Numbered from the stretch's first letter, positions 1-6,850 are shown. The stretch: DNA of 9,450 bases from Pseudomonadota bacterium (GCA_021797365.1 JAJZZU010000076.1:1-9450), one strand, 5' to 3'. Program-made: numbers and translations. Notes: generated from the sequence alone by a model not told the origin.

Positions 1-127
1 ATGGATATGCTGGACCTTGTCTGAGGTGCGCTCCAGAACGCCTTTGACGAGCACCAGGGCGGATCGCAGAACCAGTGCACGGAATGTCTGCGCCACCTCC
101 TGGGACACTATGACATTCGCGGTACCG
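1..127 (-). repeat. Left copy of a 127-bp direct repeat: dnaE2 3'-end fragment
   Basis: These bases are identical to 1051-1177, offset by 1050, and diverge at 128 versus 1178 (A versus G). Read on the minus strand they encode the 42 DnaE2 residues G954 to H995, so this is a piece of the dnaE2 3' end lying upstream of the regulator gene. The last nine DnaE2 codons would lie left of the window and cannot be seen. The identity begins at base 1 and lasts exactly 127 bases, which equals a widely used assembler k-mer size. A contig-end overlap is therefore as likely as a real duplication. No intact gene can be called here. Confidence 0.95.
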
Positions 128-192
128 ACACCATGATGGTGCGGCTCCTCCCGTGCCCGGATATCGCCATGCTCGCACAATCGGGGGAGAAT

Positions 193-987
193 ATGTGGAA
201 TACCATCCAATACATGCAGGCTGCGGACGCCTCGGATATCGTACCGCAAAACGTGCTGGCCGCCTCCTATGAGCGATGCCGTATGTTTGACGTTTGTGAG
301 AGCAAACGGCGCATAGACGACACCTTTGGGGAGGGAGAAACCCGGAATTTTCTCCAGCAGAATGGCAAACTTGTCACCTACGGGCATCTGGTCGTCATGG
401 AATACATGGGTGACATCAAGGAGGCCAGCGATCTTTTTATCTTCACCAACGGTCAAGGCCGCATATTGGGATTATGGTCACGCCCGGAGATCGTGTCCGC
501 CGCCGCCACTATAGGCCTCCGGGCAGGGGCGTCACTGGCCGAAGATAGCGCCGGGACCAATGCCGTGGCGCTCGCTCTGGCGGCGCAAGGTCCGGTCATC
601 TTGAAGGGAGAGGAGCACCTCTGTCGCATATTCCATGACTGGACGTGCGTGGCGGCCCCGGTCATAAGCGCCGATGGGGCACTCATCGGATGCCTCGACA
701 TCTCGGCGCCCGAAGGCCCTGTCTATGAAAAGCTGGCCTTGGCGCGATCGATTGCGCGGGAGATCGGGCGGCTTGTGGGCAACAAGATATCGTTTGGCGG
801 GATTACGATCCGCCAACGCGAGGTGCTTGCGCTGTTTGCCCATGGGGTGAGTTATAAAGGGATCGGCAGCATACTCGGAATATCGATCAAAACCGTGGAG
901 GAGCATCTCGATGCGGTGCGTATCAAGATGGGCACGAAGAACCGGCGGGCCTGCATCAAAAAGGCGATCGAGATGGGAATCTTGTAG
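193..987 (+). CDS. GAF-domain LuxR-family transcriptional regulator
   Basis: Predicted cytoplasmic DNA-binding regulator of 264 residues. Residues about 20-195 resemble the N-terminal and GAF regions of AcoR/NifA-type activators: an A-S-Y-E-R-C-R segment (24-30), then a small-molecule sensor core with G-T-N-A (121-124), E-H-L (141-143), W-T-C-V-A-A-P-V (150-157) and a G-x-L-D-I-S strand (166-171). Residues about 203-262 form a LuxR/GerE helix-turn-helix (I-R-Q-R-E-V-L-A-L-F, G-I-S-I-K-T-V-E-E-H-L, then a basic N-R-R segment). No sigma54 AAA+ domain, phosphoreceiver domain or acyl-homoserine-lactone domain is visible. ATG 193 is chosen because GGGGGAG (183-189) lies just upstream. An in-frame ATG at 133 would add 20 residues, but it has no Shine-Dalgarno and sits in a small palindrome next to the repeat junction. 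The gene is convergent with dnaE2, stop to stop, 33 bases apart. Ligand and targets are unknown. Confidence 0.85.
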   Translation: MWNTIQYMQAADASDIVPQNVLAASYERCRMFDVCESKRRIDDTFGEGETRNFLQQNGKLVTYGHLVVMEYMGDIKEASDLFIFTNGQGRILGLWSRPEIVSAAATIGLRAGASLAEDSAGTNAVALALAAQGPVILKGEEHLCRIFHDWTCVAAPVISADGALIGCLDISAPEGPVYEKLALARSIAREIGRLVGNKISFGGITIRQREVLALFAHGVSYKGIGSILGISIKTVEEHLDAVRIKMGTKNRRACIKKAIEMGIL

Positions 988-1020
988 GGACGGAAAGGAA
1001 TGCGGGCAGATCCCTGGGCA

Positions 1021-4000
1021 TCAGGTCGGGATCCGCGTGAATGCGCGTGCATGGATATGCTGGACCTTGTCTGAGGTGCGCTCCAGAACGCCTTTGACGA
1101 GCACCAGGGCGGATCGCAGAACCAGTGCACGGAATGTCTGCGCCACCTCCTGGGACACTATGACATTCGCGGTACCGGTCTCGTCTTCCAACAGCAGGAA
1201 CATAAGACCCTTGGCGGACCCCGGCCTTTGCCGGCTCGTCACGAGACCGGCAATGGTTGCGATGGTACCGGATCTTACGCCCCCCAGGGTCGCGATCGGC
1301 AGGACATGGGATGCGAGGCGCTTGCGCATAAGCCCTACCGGGTGGCCGCGCAAGGAAAAGCCCAGCGCTTGATAATCGGCGGCCACATCGTCGGCGTGGG
1401 TGCCCGGACGCCGCCACACCCGCACCTCCTCGGGGTCCGCAAATAGCGGCAGGGGCGCCTGGATCGCGAGACTTTCCCACAAGGCCTGCGGCCGTGATCC
1501 GCACACATCATCCAAGGTCCCACCCTGCGCCAACCGCCAGCCGTCGGCCCGCGACAGGGACACGCCTTGCGCCATGGAGCGCCATGAGGAACGCCCCCGC
1601 AAGGGTAATTGCGCAAGCCGCGCGGCCCCCTTGCGGGTAAGCCCTCGCACGAGGTCGAGACCAAGACGCACGGCCCGTCCGCTTGGGCGCATCTCCAAAA
1701 CCGTGGCCACCTGGCTTGAGCGGGCATCCGGCGCCAATACCCGCACCCCGTGACGCCGGGCGTCGGCTATGAGTTGCGATGGCGCATAGAAACCGAGCGG
1801 CTGGCTGTTCAATAAGGCACATAAATAGACATCGGGGACATGGCATTTGAGCCAGGCACTGGCGTAGGCCAGAAGCGCGAAGCTCGCGGCATGGGATTCC
1901 GGGAAACCATAGGCCCCGAAACCGTGGATCTGGCGATAGATGTCCTGGGCGTAGTCCTCGCCATAGCCGCGCGCACCCATCCCTTTCAGGAACCGCCCCT
2001 TGAAGGCCTGAAGGTCTCCGTCCCTCCTCCAGGCCCCCATGGCGCGCCTTAGCTCGTCGGCCTCGCCTGGCGAAAAACCCGCAGCCACGACCGCGAGCTT
2101 GATCACCTGTTCCTGAAAGAGCGGTATCCCGAGCGTCCGGCCGAGGACCGCCTCGATCTCACGGCTGGGGTAGGACACCGCCTCGCGTCCCTGGCGCCGG
2201 CGCAGATAGGGGTGGACCATATTCCCCTGGATCGGCCCGGGGCGCACGATCGCGATCTGAACGACGAGATCGTAGAAGGCGCGCGGCCTAAGACGCGGCA
2301 GGAGCGCCATCTGCGCGCGTGATTCGATCTGAAAAACGCCCACCGTGTCGGCAGCCGACACCATCTCGTAGACGGCGGGGTCTTCGGCCGGTATCTCGCC
2401 TAACGCGCCAGGGCCGAGCCCATGCTCGCGCATGAGCGCAAAGGCCTTTTGCAGCGCCGTCAACATGCCAAGCCCCAGGCAATCGACCTTCATGATGCGC
2501 AGCGCATCCAGATCGTCCTTGCCCCACTGCAGCACCGTCCGGCCGGGCATCGCCGCCTTCTCTATCGGGATGAGCCGCGTCAGGGCCTCCTGCGACAACA
2601 CCATGCCCCCGGTATGCTGCGAGAGATGGCGGGGGCGGCCGGCCAGCTCGCGCACCAGGGCAATGAGCGGGCGAAAGGGCGACCTGCGCACGTCATAACC
2701 ATGCTCGACCAACCGCCCCTCCAAGACATCGACCCCCTCCCACCAACCGAGCAATCCCGCCAAGCGATCCACGAGCGCGGTCTCGCAACCCAGGGCCTTG
2801 GCGACGTCGCGCAGCGCGCTGCGTGTCCGATACGTGATGACGCTCGCCGTCATGGCGGCGCGCTCGCGACCATAACGCTCATACAAGTACTGAATGACCT
2901 CCTCGCGTCGCTCGTGCTCGAAATCGATGTCGATATCCGGGGGCTCATGGCGTTCGCGCGAAATGAACCGCTCGAACAAGACCTCGAGACGCGCGGGGTC
3001 CACCGCCGTGATACCCAAGGCATAGCAGACCACGGAATTGGCCGCGGACCCCCGCCCCTGACAGAGGATGCCGCGACCTTTGGCAAACCGCACGAGATCG
3101 TGGACGGTCAAAAAGTAATCCGCATAGGCCAGTTCCCCTATGAGAGAGAGTTCGTGGCGCACCAAAGACCGCACGGAATCCGGCACACCCCGCGGATAGC
3201 GCGCCGCAAGGCCCGCGCGCGTCAACCGGATCAATTGTCCCAGGGAATGGCGTGGACTGCGGCCCTGGCGCGGATAACGATACCGGAGGTCCTCCAGGGA
3301 AAAACGGCAGGCCTCGGCCACGACCTGCGTCTCCTTAAGCCACGCCTCCGGATAGAGGGCACATAATGTCGGGATATCCCGCAGATGCCGTTCGCCGTTC
3401 GAAAACAGGGCCCACCCGGCCTCCGCCACGGTCGTCTTCAGACGAATGGCGGTCATGGTGTCTTGCAGGGCGCGGCGCCCACGCTTATGCATGTGTACGT
3501 CGCCACAGGCCACGACCGGCCTTTCCAGGCGCGCGGACAGGATCTGCAGCCGCTCCTTGTGGCGATCGTCGGTCCCCGCCTTATGCAATTCCCCGGCAAT
3601 CCAGAACCGCGCGCCCAAGGCCCGTGCAAGCGCCCCCGCAAGCGGATCACAGTCCCCCCCGGCATCCGGGCACCAGAGCACGAGACAATCCGCGAGCGCG
3701 CCGAGATCGGCGATGCCCAGATCGTAATCACCCTTGTCCACCCGCCGGCCGCGCGTGATGAGCTCGGAAAGCTCCGCATATCCGGACGCGCTACTCACCA
3801 GGACCACGCACTTCAACCCCTCCCGGACCGTGATCTCGGACCCCACGATCAGAGGCAACCCCCGATCCTTGGCGGCCCTATGGGCGTGCACGATGCCCGA
3901 CAGGGAGCACTCATCCGTTATGGCAAGCCCCCGATAGGACAAGGCGCAGGCCCGTTCCACGAGTTCCTTCGGGGCGGAAGCGCCGCGCAGAAAGCTGAAA

Positions 4001-4035
4001 TGGCTCAGGCAATGCAGCTCGCTGTAGGCGATCAT
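1021..4035 (-). CDS. dnaE2: Error-prone DNA polymerase DnaE2 (ImuC)
   Basis: C-family polymerase III alpha subunit of the DnaE2/ImuC class, the polymerase of the SOS mutasome that performs lesion bypass and damage-induced mutagenesis. It has 1004 residues, close to the usual DnaE2 length and shorter than replicative DnaE. An N-terminal PHP domain (about 1-200) begins with L-H-C-L-S-H-F-S (7-14). The palm carries G-R-G-S-A-A-N-S (327-334) and P-D-I-D-I-D-F (366-372); D367 and D369, with D518 in K-V-D-C-L-G-L, are the expected catalytic aspartates. A helix-hairpin-helix-like stretch (about 785-830) and a C-terminal OB fold (about 920-1000) follow. A P-L-P-L-F segment at 861-865 resembles a clamp-binding motif lacking its glutamine. 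The reading frame extends to 4059, but ATG 4035 overlaps the imuB stop as ATGA and gives the family N terminus, so it is chosen. It is the last gene of the lexA-imuA-imuB-dnaE2 operon and no disruption is seen. Confidence 0.97.
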   Translation of the reverse strand: MIAYSELHCLSHFSFLRGASAPKELVERACALSYRGLAITDECSLSGIVHAHRAAKDRGLPLIVGSEITVREGLKCVVLVSSASGYAELSELITRGRRVDKGDYDLGIADLGALADCLVLWCPDAGGDCDPLAGALARALGARFWIAGELHKAGTDDRHKERLQILSARLERPVVACGDVHMHKRGRRALQDTMTAIRLKTTVAEAGWALFSNGERHLRDIPTLCALYPEAWLKETQVVAEACRFSLEDLRYRYPRQGRSPRHSLGQLIRLTRAGLAARYPRGVPDSVRSLVRHELSLIGELAYADYFLTVHDLVRFAKGRGILCQGRGSAANSVVCYALGITAVDPARLEVLFERFISRERHEPPDIDIDFEHERREEVIQYLYERYGRERAAMTASVITYRTRSALRDVAKALGCETALVDRLAGLLGWWEGVDVLEGRLVEHGYDVRRSPFRPLIALVRELAGRPRHLSQHTGGMVLSQEALTRLIPIEKAAMPGRTVLQWGKDDLDALRIMKVDCLGLGMLTALQKAFALMREHGLGPGALGEIPAEDPAVYEMVSAADTVGVFQIESRAQMALLPRLRPRAFYDLVVQIAIVRPGPIQGNMVHPYLRRRQGREAVSYPSREIEAVLGRTLGIPLFQEQVIKLAVVAAGFSPGEADELRRAMGAWRRDGDLQAFKGRFLKGMGARGYGEDYAQDIYRQIHGFGAYGFPESHAASFALLAYASAWLKCHVPDVYLCALLNSQPLGFYAPSQLIADARRHGVRVLAPDARSSQVATVLEMRPSGRAVRLGLDLVRGLTRKGAARLAQLPLRGRSSWRSMAQGVSLSRADGWRLAQGGTLDDVCGSRPQALWESLAIQAPLPLFADPEEVRVWRRPGTHADDVAADYQALGFSLRGHPVGLMRKRLASHVLPIATLGGVRSGTIATIAGLVTSRQRPGSAKGLMFLLLEDETGTANVIVSQEVAQTFRALVLRSALVLVKGVLERTSDKVQHIHARAFTRIPT
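1051..1177 (-). repeat. Right copy of the 127-bp direct repeat, inside dnaE2
   Basis: This copy is in its natural place, encoding residues 954-995 of the intact DnaE2 (part of the C-terminal OB-fold region). It matches 1-127 without a mismatch. The two copies enclose the LuxR-type gene, so the repeated unit, if real, is 1050 bp long. Confidence 0.95.
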
Positions 4036-5441
4036 GCGAAATAACCGTGCAGAAACCACTCGCCGCGCGCGCAGCGAAATACCCAGAGGGACTCACGTCT
4101 GGCATTGGTGGCCACGAAGTAGTCGCGTACCACGGGCTCGTCCCACCACCCCGTTTCCACCCGTTCGGGTCCGCGCGCAAACTTCAAGGGACCGCGAAAC
4201 ATCGGCGTCCCCCGAACGACGTCCAGCCGCTCAGGGGGGTCTATGAGCCATACCGGACGATCGGCCGGGGCACGGATCCGCCCTTGCGGGGTGCGTGACG
4301 GCCAGGGGGTCTCCCGGCTTGCACGCTCCGGGCGGTGATCCGGATGGAGAGACAGCGCGCGCACCGCATCACGGCCAAGCCGCGCCTGCAGCCTGTCCAA
4401 GAACCCCCGAAAGTCCTGCTCGCGCCATTGCCCATCACGCCACAAGGGCAGACTGCCTTCGGTCAAGTCCTCCAGAGGGGCTGATACCGTCACCGCGGTT
4501 ATGGCCGACCCGGGCCGGAAATCCCGCAGCCGTTCCCGCACAAGGCGCATCAGGACCTGGCCATCCCGCTCCGGGCGCGTCAGCGTAAACACCTCCGACC
4601 GCAGACTCCCGTCCTCACAATTCATCTCGACCGTAAAACCGGCCACGCGCGCCTCCTGGGCGCGCAGCACCATGACCCACTCGCGCACGATCCGCGCCAG
4701 CGCAAACGCCAGGGCCTCATCCGTCTCCACCGGATGGGGAAAGGCGAGTCTGCGCCTGAACCACGGCGCCGGTGCCCAGAAATCCTCGATCTCCGGACGC
4801 TCCCCCATGAGCCCTTCGATGAGCCGGACGATCTCCTGACCGAAGCGATGGGCGAGACCCGGGCGCGGCAGATCGAGGAGATCGCCCATCCGCGTAAGCC
4901 CGAGGGCCTGGCAGGCGGCACGCGCCTCGCCCGCCCAGGAAAGCCCTGTCAGGGGCAAGGAACGCATCGCGAGGCGCCAAGGGTCCTTCGACGTCCATAC
5001 GCAGCGCATCGCCGAGCGCGCGCAGTGCCATGCCAGGGCGGCGGTCGGCGCCATGGCGACCTCGAACGCATATCCCGCATCCTCCAGGCCGCGCGTCACA
5101 TGGGCCACGATCCGGTGCGGGTCACCCACCGGGCTTGCCTGATCCGTAAACCGCATCAATACCCCATCGGCGCGCAGGACCACGCACGGGCTGAAGCCGT
5201 AGGCAAAGGCCGCGAGGCCCTCCAGAAGACTGCTTTCGGCGGCCCGGTCACGGGCCCCGAGCGATAGGGACGGACACAAGGCGCAGGCCTGCGCCACGGA
5301 CAGGCCGGGTGTAAGGCCCTGGGCGCGGGCCTGCGCATCACAGTCGACCAGGGCCTTGTCCTCGACCACCGCGAACGGCGCCGGGCGTGCCGCGAACACC
5401 TCCAAGGGCAACGCCGTCAGGACCACAGCCAACCAGAGCAT
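4032..5441 (-). CDS. imuB: ImuB, inactive Y-family polymerase homologue of the mutasome
   Basis: ImuB links ImuA, DnaE2 and the sliding clamp at lesions. It is related to Y-family polymerases but is not itself a polymerase. The 469-residue product starts M-L-W-L-A-V and shows the ImuB N terminus (P-L-E-V-F near 12-16, A-V-V-E at 24-27). The acidic pairs that hold metal in DinB are absent: the first site reads V-L-T-A-L-P and the second L-M-R-F-T-D-Q (95-101). The C terminus is family-typical: R-P-V-W-L-I (395-400), G-P-E-R-V-E-T-G-W-W (424-433), R-D-Y-F (439-442), W-F-L-H-G-Y-F-A (462-469). S-L-P-L-W (330-334) lies where other ImuBs have the clamp-binding Q-L-P-L-W, so glutamine is replaced by serine. 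The open frame runs upstream to 5600 but ATG 5441 begins at the conserved start, 14 bases after imuA. The ribosome site is weak, suggesting coupling to imuA. The stop overlaps the dnaE2 start. Confidence 0.95.
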   Translation of the reverse strand: MLWLAVVLTALPLEVFAARPAPFAVVEDKALVDCDAQARAQGLTPGLSVAQACALCPSLSLGARDRAAESSLLEGLAAFAYGFSPCVVLRADGVLMRFTDQASPVGDPHRIVAHVTRGLEDAGYAFEVAMAPTAALAWHCARSAMRCVWTSKDPWRLAMRSLPLTGLSWAGEARAACQALGLTRMGDLLDLPRPGLAHRFGQEIVRLIEGLMGERPEIEDFWAPAPWFRRRLAFPHPVETDEALAFALARIVREWVMVLRAQEARVAGFTVEMNCEDGSLRSEVFTLTRPERDGQVLMRLVRERLRDFRPGSAITAVTVSAPLEDLTEGSLPLWRDGQWREQDFRGFLDRLQARLGRDAVRALSLHPDHRPERASRETPWPSRTPQGRIRAPADRPVWLIDPPERLDVVRGTPMFRGPLKFARGPERVETGWWDEPVVRDYFVATNARRESLWVFRCARGEWFLHGYFA

Positions 5442-5455
5442 GGAACGGTCCCGGG

Positions 5456-6040
5456 CTAGAGCGCAACGACAAGCGGCGCCACCGGACGCCCAGCCTTGCG
5501 GGCCAGCGTGATGCGCACGCCTTCTGGCGCGGACTCCAAGACGAGACGCAGGCGCGACGGCTGGGGCGCAAGGTCCTGGGGCAGGAAACAAAAGCCCCAA
5601 TGCCCCCCTTGGGCGGCGTGCCGCTGCAGGGCACGGAACTCCTGCTCACGGATATCGCCAAACCAACTCACCACGGCCCCGACGGCGGGGCTCAAAAGCC
5701 CTTGGCTGACTGCCCACAAGGCCTCCTTGTGAGTCCTCGGACGCACGACGATCAGGTGATCCAGCGCGATATCGTGAGCGACGAGCGCAGGGGCGTAGGG
5801 TCCGTAGGGGGGCGCCACCCATATCAGTCGACCTTCGCGGCTCAAGGCCGCCAGCACCGGCAGCAGCAGACGCATCTCACCGATACCCATCCGGCCGGCA
5901 CGCAACTCCGTCAGCACGCCGACCGGCCAACCTCCCCCCAGGCCCTGATCGAGCGCCGGGAAACCCGTGGACATGACAGCGGCCGGGGCGGGAGCCGCCC
6001 CTCGATACACCCTGGCCCCCCAGGCCCCCGCCCCGGCCAT
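5456..6040 (-). CDS. imuA: ImuA, mutasome accessory protein (RecA/SulA-related)
   Basis: ImuA is required with ImuB and DnaE2 for damage-induced mutagenesis and is distantly RecA-like. The 194-residue product has the family landmarks T-G-F-P-A-L-D (25-31), G-G-G-W-P-V-G-V-L-T-E-L (35-46), G-I-G-E-M-R-L-L (52-59), W-V-A-P-P-Y-G-P-Y-A-P-A-L (74-86) and E-A-L-W-A-V (106-111). No canonical Walker A (GxxxxGKT/S) is present, in line with the short proteobacterial ImuA form. The frame stays open to 6733, but that upstream part is only the shadow of lexA. ATG 6040 shares its A with the lexA stop (TGATG), so translation is probably coupled by termination and reinitiation. imuB follows 14 bases downstream. 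Confidence 0.93.
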   Translation of the reverse strand: MAGAGAWGARVYRGAAPAPAAVMSTGFPALDQGLGGGWPVGVLTELRAGRMGIGEMRLLLPVLAALSREGRLIWVAPPYGPYAPALVAHDIALDHLIVVRPRTHKEALWAVSQGLLSPAVGAVVSWFGDIREQEFRALQRHAAQGGHWGFCFLPQDLAPQPSRLRLVLESAPEGVRITLARKAGRPVAPLVVAL

Positions 6041-6651
6041 CAGGGCATGCCCTCCAGCCCTTGGCGCAACACCCCCACCCCGATCCCTTCTATGACCCAA
6101 TCCTCGCGGTCCCGTAACACGATCGGCCGAAAGGCCGGGTTCTCCGGCAGCAACACGACCTGCCCCGCGCGACGCCGCAAGCGTTTGACCGTCACCTCGT
6201 CCTCCAGCCGCGCCACGACGATCTGTCCGTCGTGGGCAGTCGGGGTCTTGTGGACCGCCAGGAGATCCCCATCCCGAATCCCGGCATCGCGCATACTCTC
6301 GCCGACTACCGTCAGGAAATAGTCCGCGCGTGGCCGGAACAGGGCCGGATCGACCTGATGGTGGGCGGTGACATGGGCGTGCGCGAGCAGGGGCTGGCCG
6401 GCCGCCACCCGCCCGATCACGGGGATGCCCTCCTCGCGCCGATCCGGCAGACGGATACCGCGCGCACTCCCGGGGGTCAAGACGATCACACCCTTGCGCG
6501 CCAACGCCCGCACATGCTCCTCGGCGGCGTTGACGGACCGGAAACCCAGGGCGGCGGCGATCTCGGCGCGTGTGGGCGGCCGGCCGGTGGCCTCGATCTG
6601 CCCCCGGATCCAATCCAGAACCTGCTGTTGACGCCCTGTAAGAATCGACAT
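6040..6651 (-). CDS. lexA: LexA, SOS repressor and self-cleaving protease
   Basis: LexA binds SOS boxes and represses damage-response genes. RecA filaments on single-stranded DNA trigger its self-cleavage. The 203-residue protein has the N-terminal winged helix-turn-helix (L-T-x-R-Q at 4-8, P-P-T-R-A-E-I-A near 25-32, then [12 protein letters not shown]), the cleavage site A84-G85 in R-V-A-A-G-Q, catalytic S119 in V-G-E-S-M-R and K156 in T-V-K-R-L. These fall at the same numbers as in E. coli LexA, so it should be cleavable. ATG 6651 gives the canonical M-x-x-L-T-x-R-Q start. There is no Shine-Dalgarno: the SOS box fills the space immediately upstream. As first gene of a mutasome cassette it may be a second, cassette-specific LexA; whether the genome has another copy cannot be seen here. 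Confidence 0.96.
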   Translation of the reverse strand: MSILTGRQQQVLDWIRGQIEATGRPPTRAEIAAALGFRSVNAAEEHVRALARKGVIVLTPGSARGIRLPDRREEGIPVIGRVAAGQPLLAHAHVTAHHQVDPALFRPRADYFLTVVGESMRDAGIRDGDLLAVHKTPTAHDGQIVVARLEDEVTVKRLRRRAGQVVLLPENPAFRPIVLRDREDWVIEGIGVGVLRQGLEGMP

Positions 6652-6652
6652 G

Positions 6653-6668
6653 CTGGTAATATATACAG
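6653..6668 (-). promoter_or_regulatory. LexA operator (SOS box)
   Basis: On the minus strand the bases read CTGTATATATTACCAG, a CTG-N10-CAG palindrome with an AT-rich core, matching 13 of 16 positions of CTGTATATATATACAG. Its last base is separated from the lexA ATG by a single C. It is the only such site noticed in the window and is suited to control the whole lexA-imuA-imuB-dnaE2 operon. Confidence 0.93.
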
Positions 6669-6686
6669 TACGAAGACGAAAAAAAA
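6658..6686 (-). promoter_or_regulatory. Possible lexA promoter, partly inside the SOS box
   Basis: The operator contains TATATT (6663-6658) as a -10 candidate. Seven bases further would put the first transcribed base at or very near the A of the lexA start codon, giving a leaderless or nearly leaderless mRNA. At 17-bp spacing the -35 position (6686-6681) is TTTTTT, the U-run of the upstream sRNA terminator, a poor match to TTGACA. The -35 element is weak and the call rests mainly on the -10 and on the operator position. Confidence 0.4.
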
Positions 6687-6711
6687 GGAGGGTGGCTTCC
6701 TTGCCACTCCC
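6679..6711 (-). terminator. Rho-independent terminator of the small RNA, just upstream of lexA
   Basis: On the minus strand a GC-rich stem (core GTGGC/GCCAC, loop AAGGAA, extended outward through a G-U pair and one mismatch to about 11 pairs) is followed after a short CTCC segment by eight T residues (6686-6679). It ends 10 bases before the SOS box, so it would also shield lexA from upstream readthrough. Confidence 0.85.
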
Positions 6712-6850
6712 CTCGATACAGAAAGCCCCTCACTCGGCATCCCTACCGAGGACATCCCTGCGTCCCATGGGCCTCCTTGCCCTGCGCTTCCTGCTCTCTC
6801 GACATCCTGTCGAAAATCCCTTTTCACGATCCGCCATCCCAGGCGAAGCC
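6679..6850 (-). ncRNA. CsrB/RsmXYZ-like CsrA-sequestering small RNA
   Basis: Such RNAs bind many copies of CsrA/RsmA through GGA in hairpin loops and relieve translational repression. Minus-strand order: CGCC-TGGGAT-GGCG (6845-6832), GAAAA-GGGA-TTTTC (6825-6812), GACA-GGA-TGTC (6811-6801), an AGCAGGAAGC stretch (6795-6786, weak stem), GGGC-AAGGAG-GCCC (6782-6769), GGAC-GCAGGGAT-GTCC (6765-6750), CTCGG-TAGGGATG-CCGAG (6750-6733), and the terminator hairpin GTGGC-AAGGAA-GCCAC (6707-6692) followed by T8. That is seven stems with GGA in the loop, plus one looser motif, in about 170 nt. ACAGGATGT is close to the preferred CsrA site. A possible -10, TAGGCT (6862-6857), would start transcription near 6850; no good -35 or GacA-type upstream palindrome was found. 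The 5' end is uncertain and no coding frame fits. Identification rests on architecture, not on a database match. Confidence 0.82.

Noticed and set aside
133..192. Upstream ATG at 133 as the regulator start
   Set aside because: It has no ribosome site and lies in a palindrome beside the repeat junction. ATG 193 has GGGGGAG close upstream and a more plausible N terminus.
2422..3366. A 314-codon plus-strand open frame opposite dnaE2
   Set aside because: It lies entirely antisense to conserved DnaE2 sequence, has no recognisable domain, and is expected from the high GC content.
5387..6322. A 311-codon plus-strand open frame across imuA, imuB and lexA
   Set aside because: It is antisense to three clearly coding genes and its product is low-complexity and proline/arginine-rich, typical of a shadow frame.
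6653..6668. Looking for additional SOS boxes controlling imuB or dnaE2 separately
   Set aside because: The intergenic joints are 14 bases or less, overlap, and contain no CTG-N10-CAG site. One operator upstream of lexA accounts for the operon.
6692..6707. AAGGAAGC on the minus strand resembling part of the 4.5S (SRP) RNA tetraloop region
   Set aside because: The flanking conserved SRP bases are missing. The segment is better explained as the loop of a terminator hairpin in a CsrA-binding RNA.
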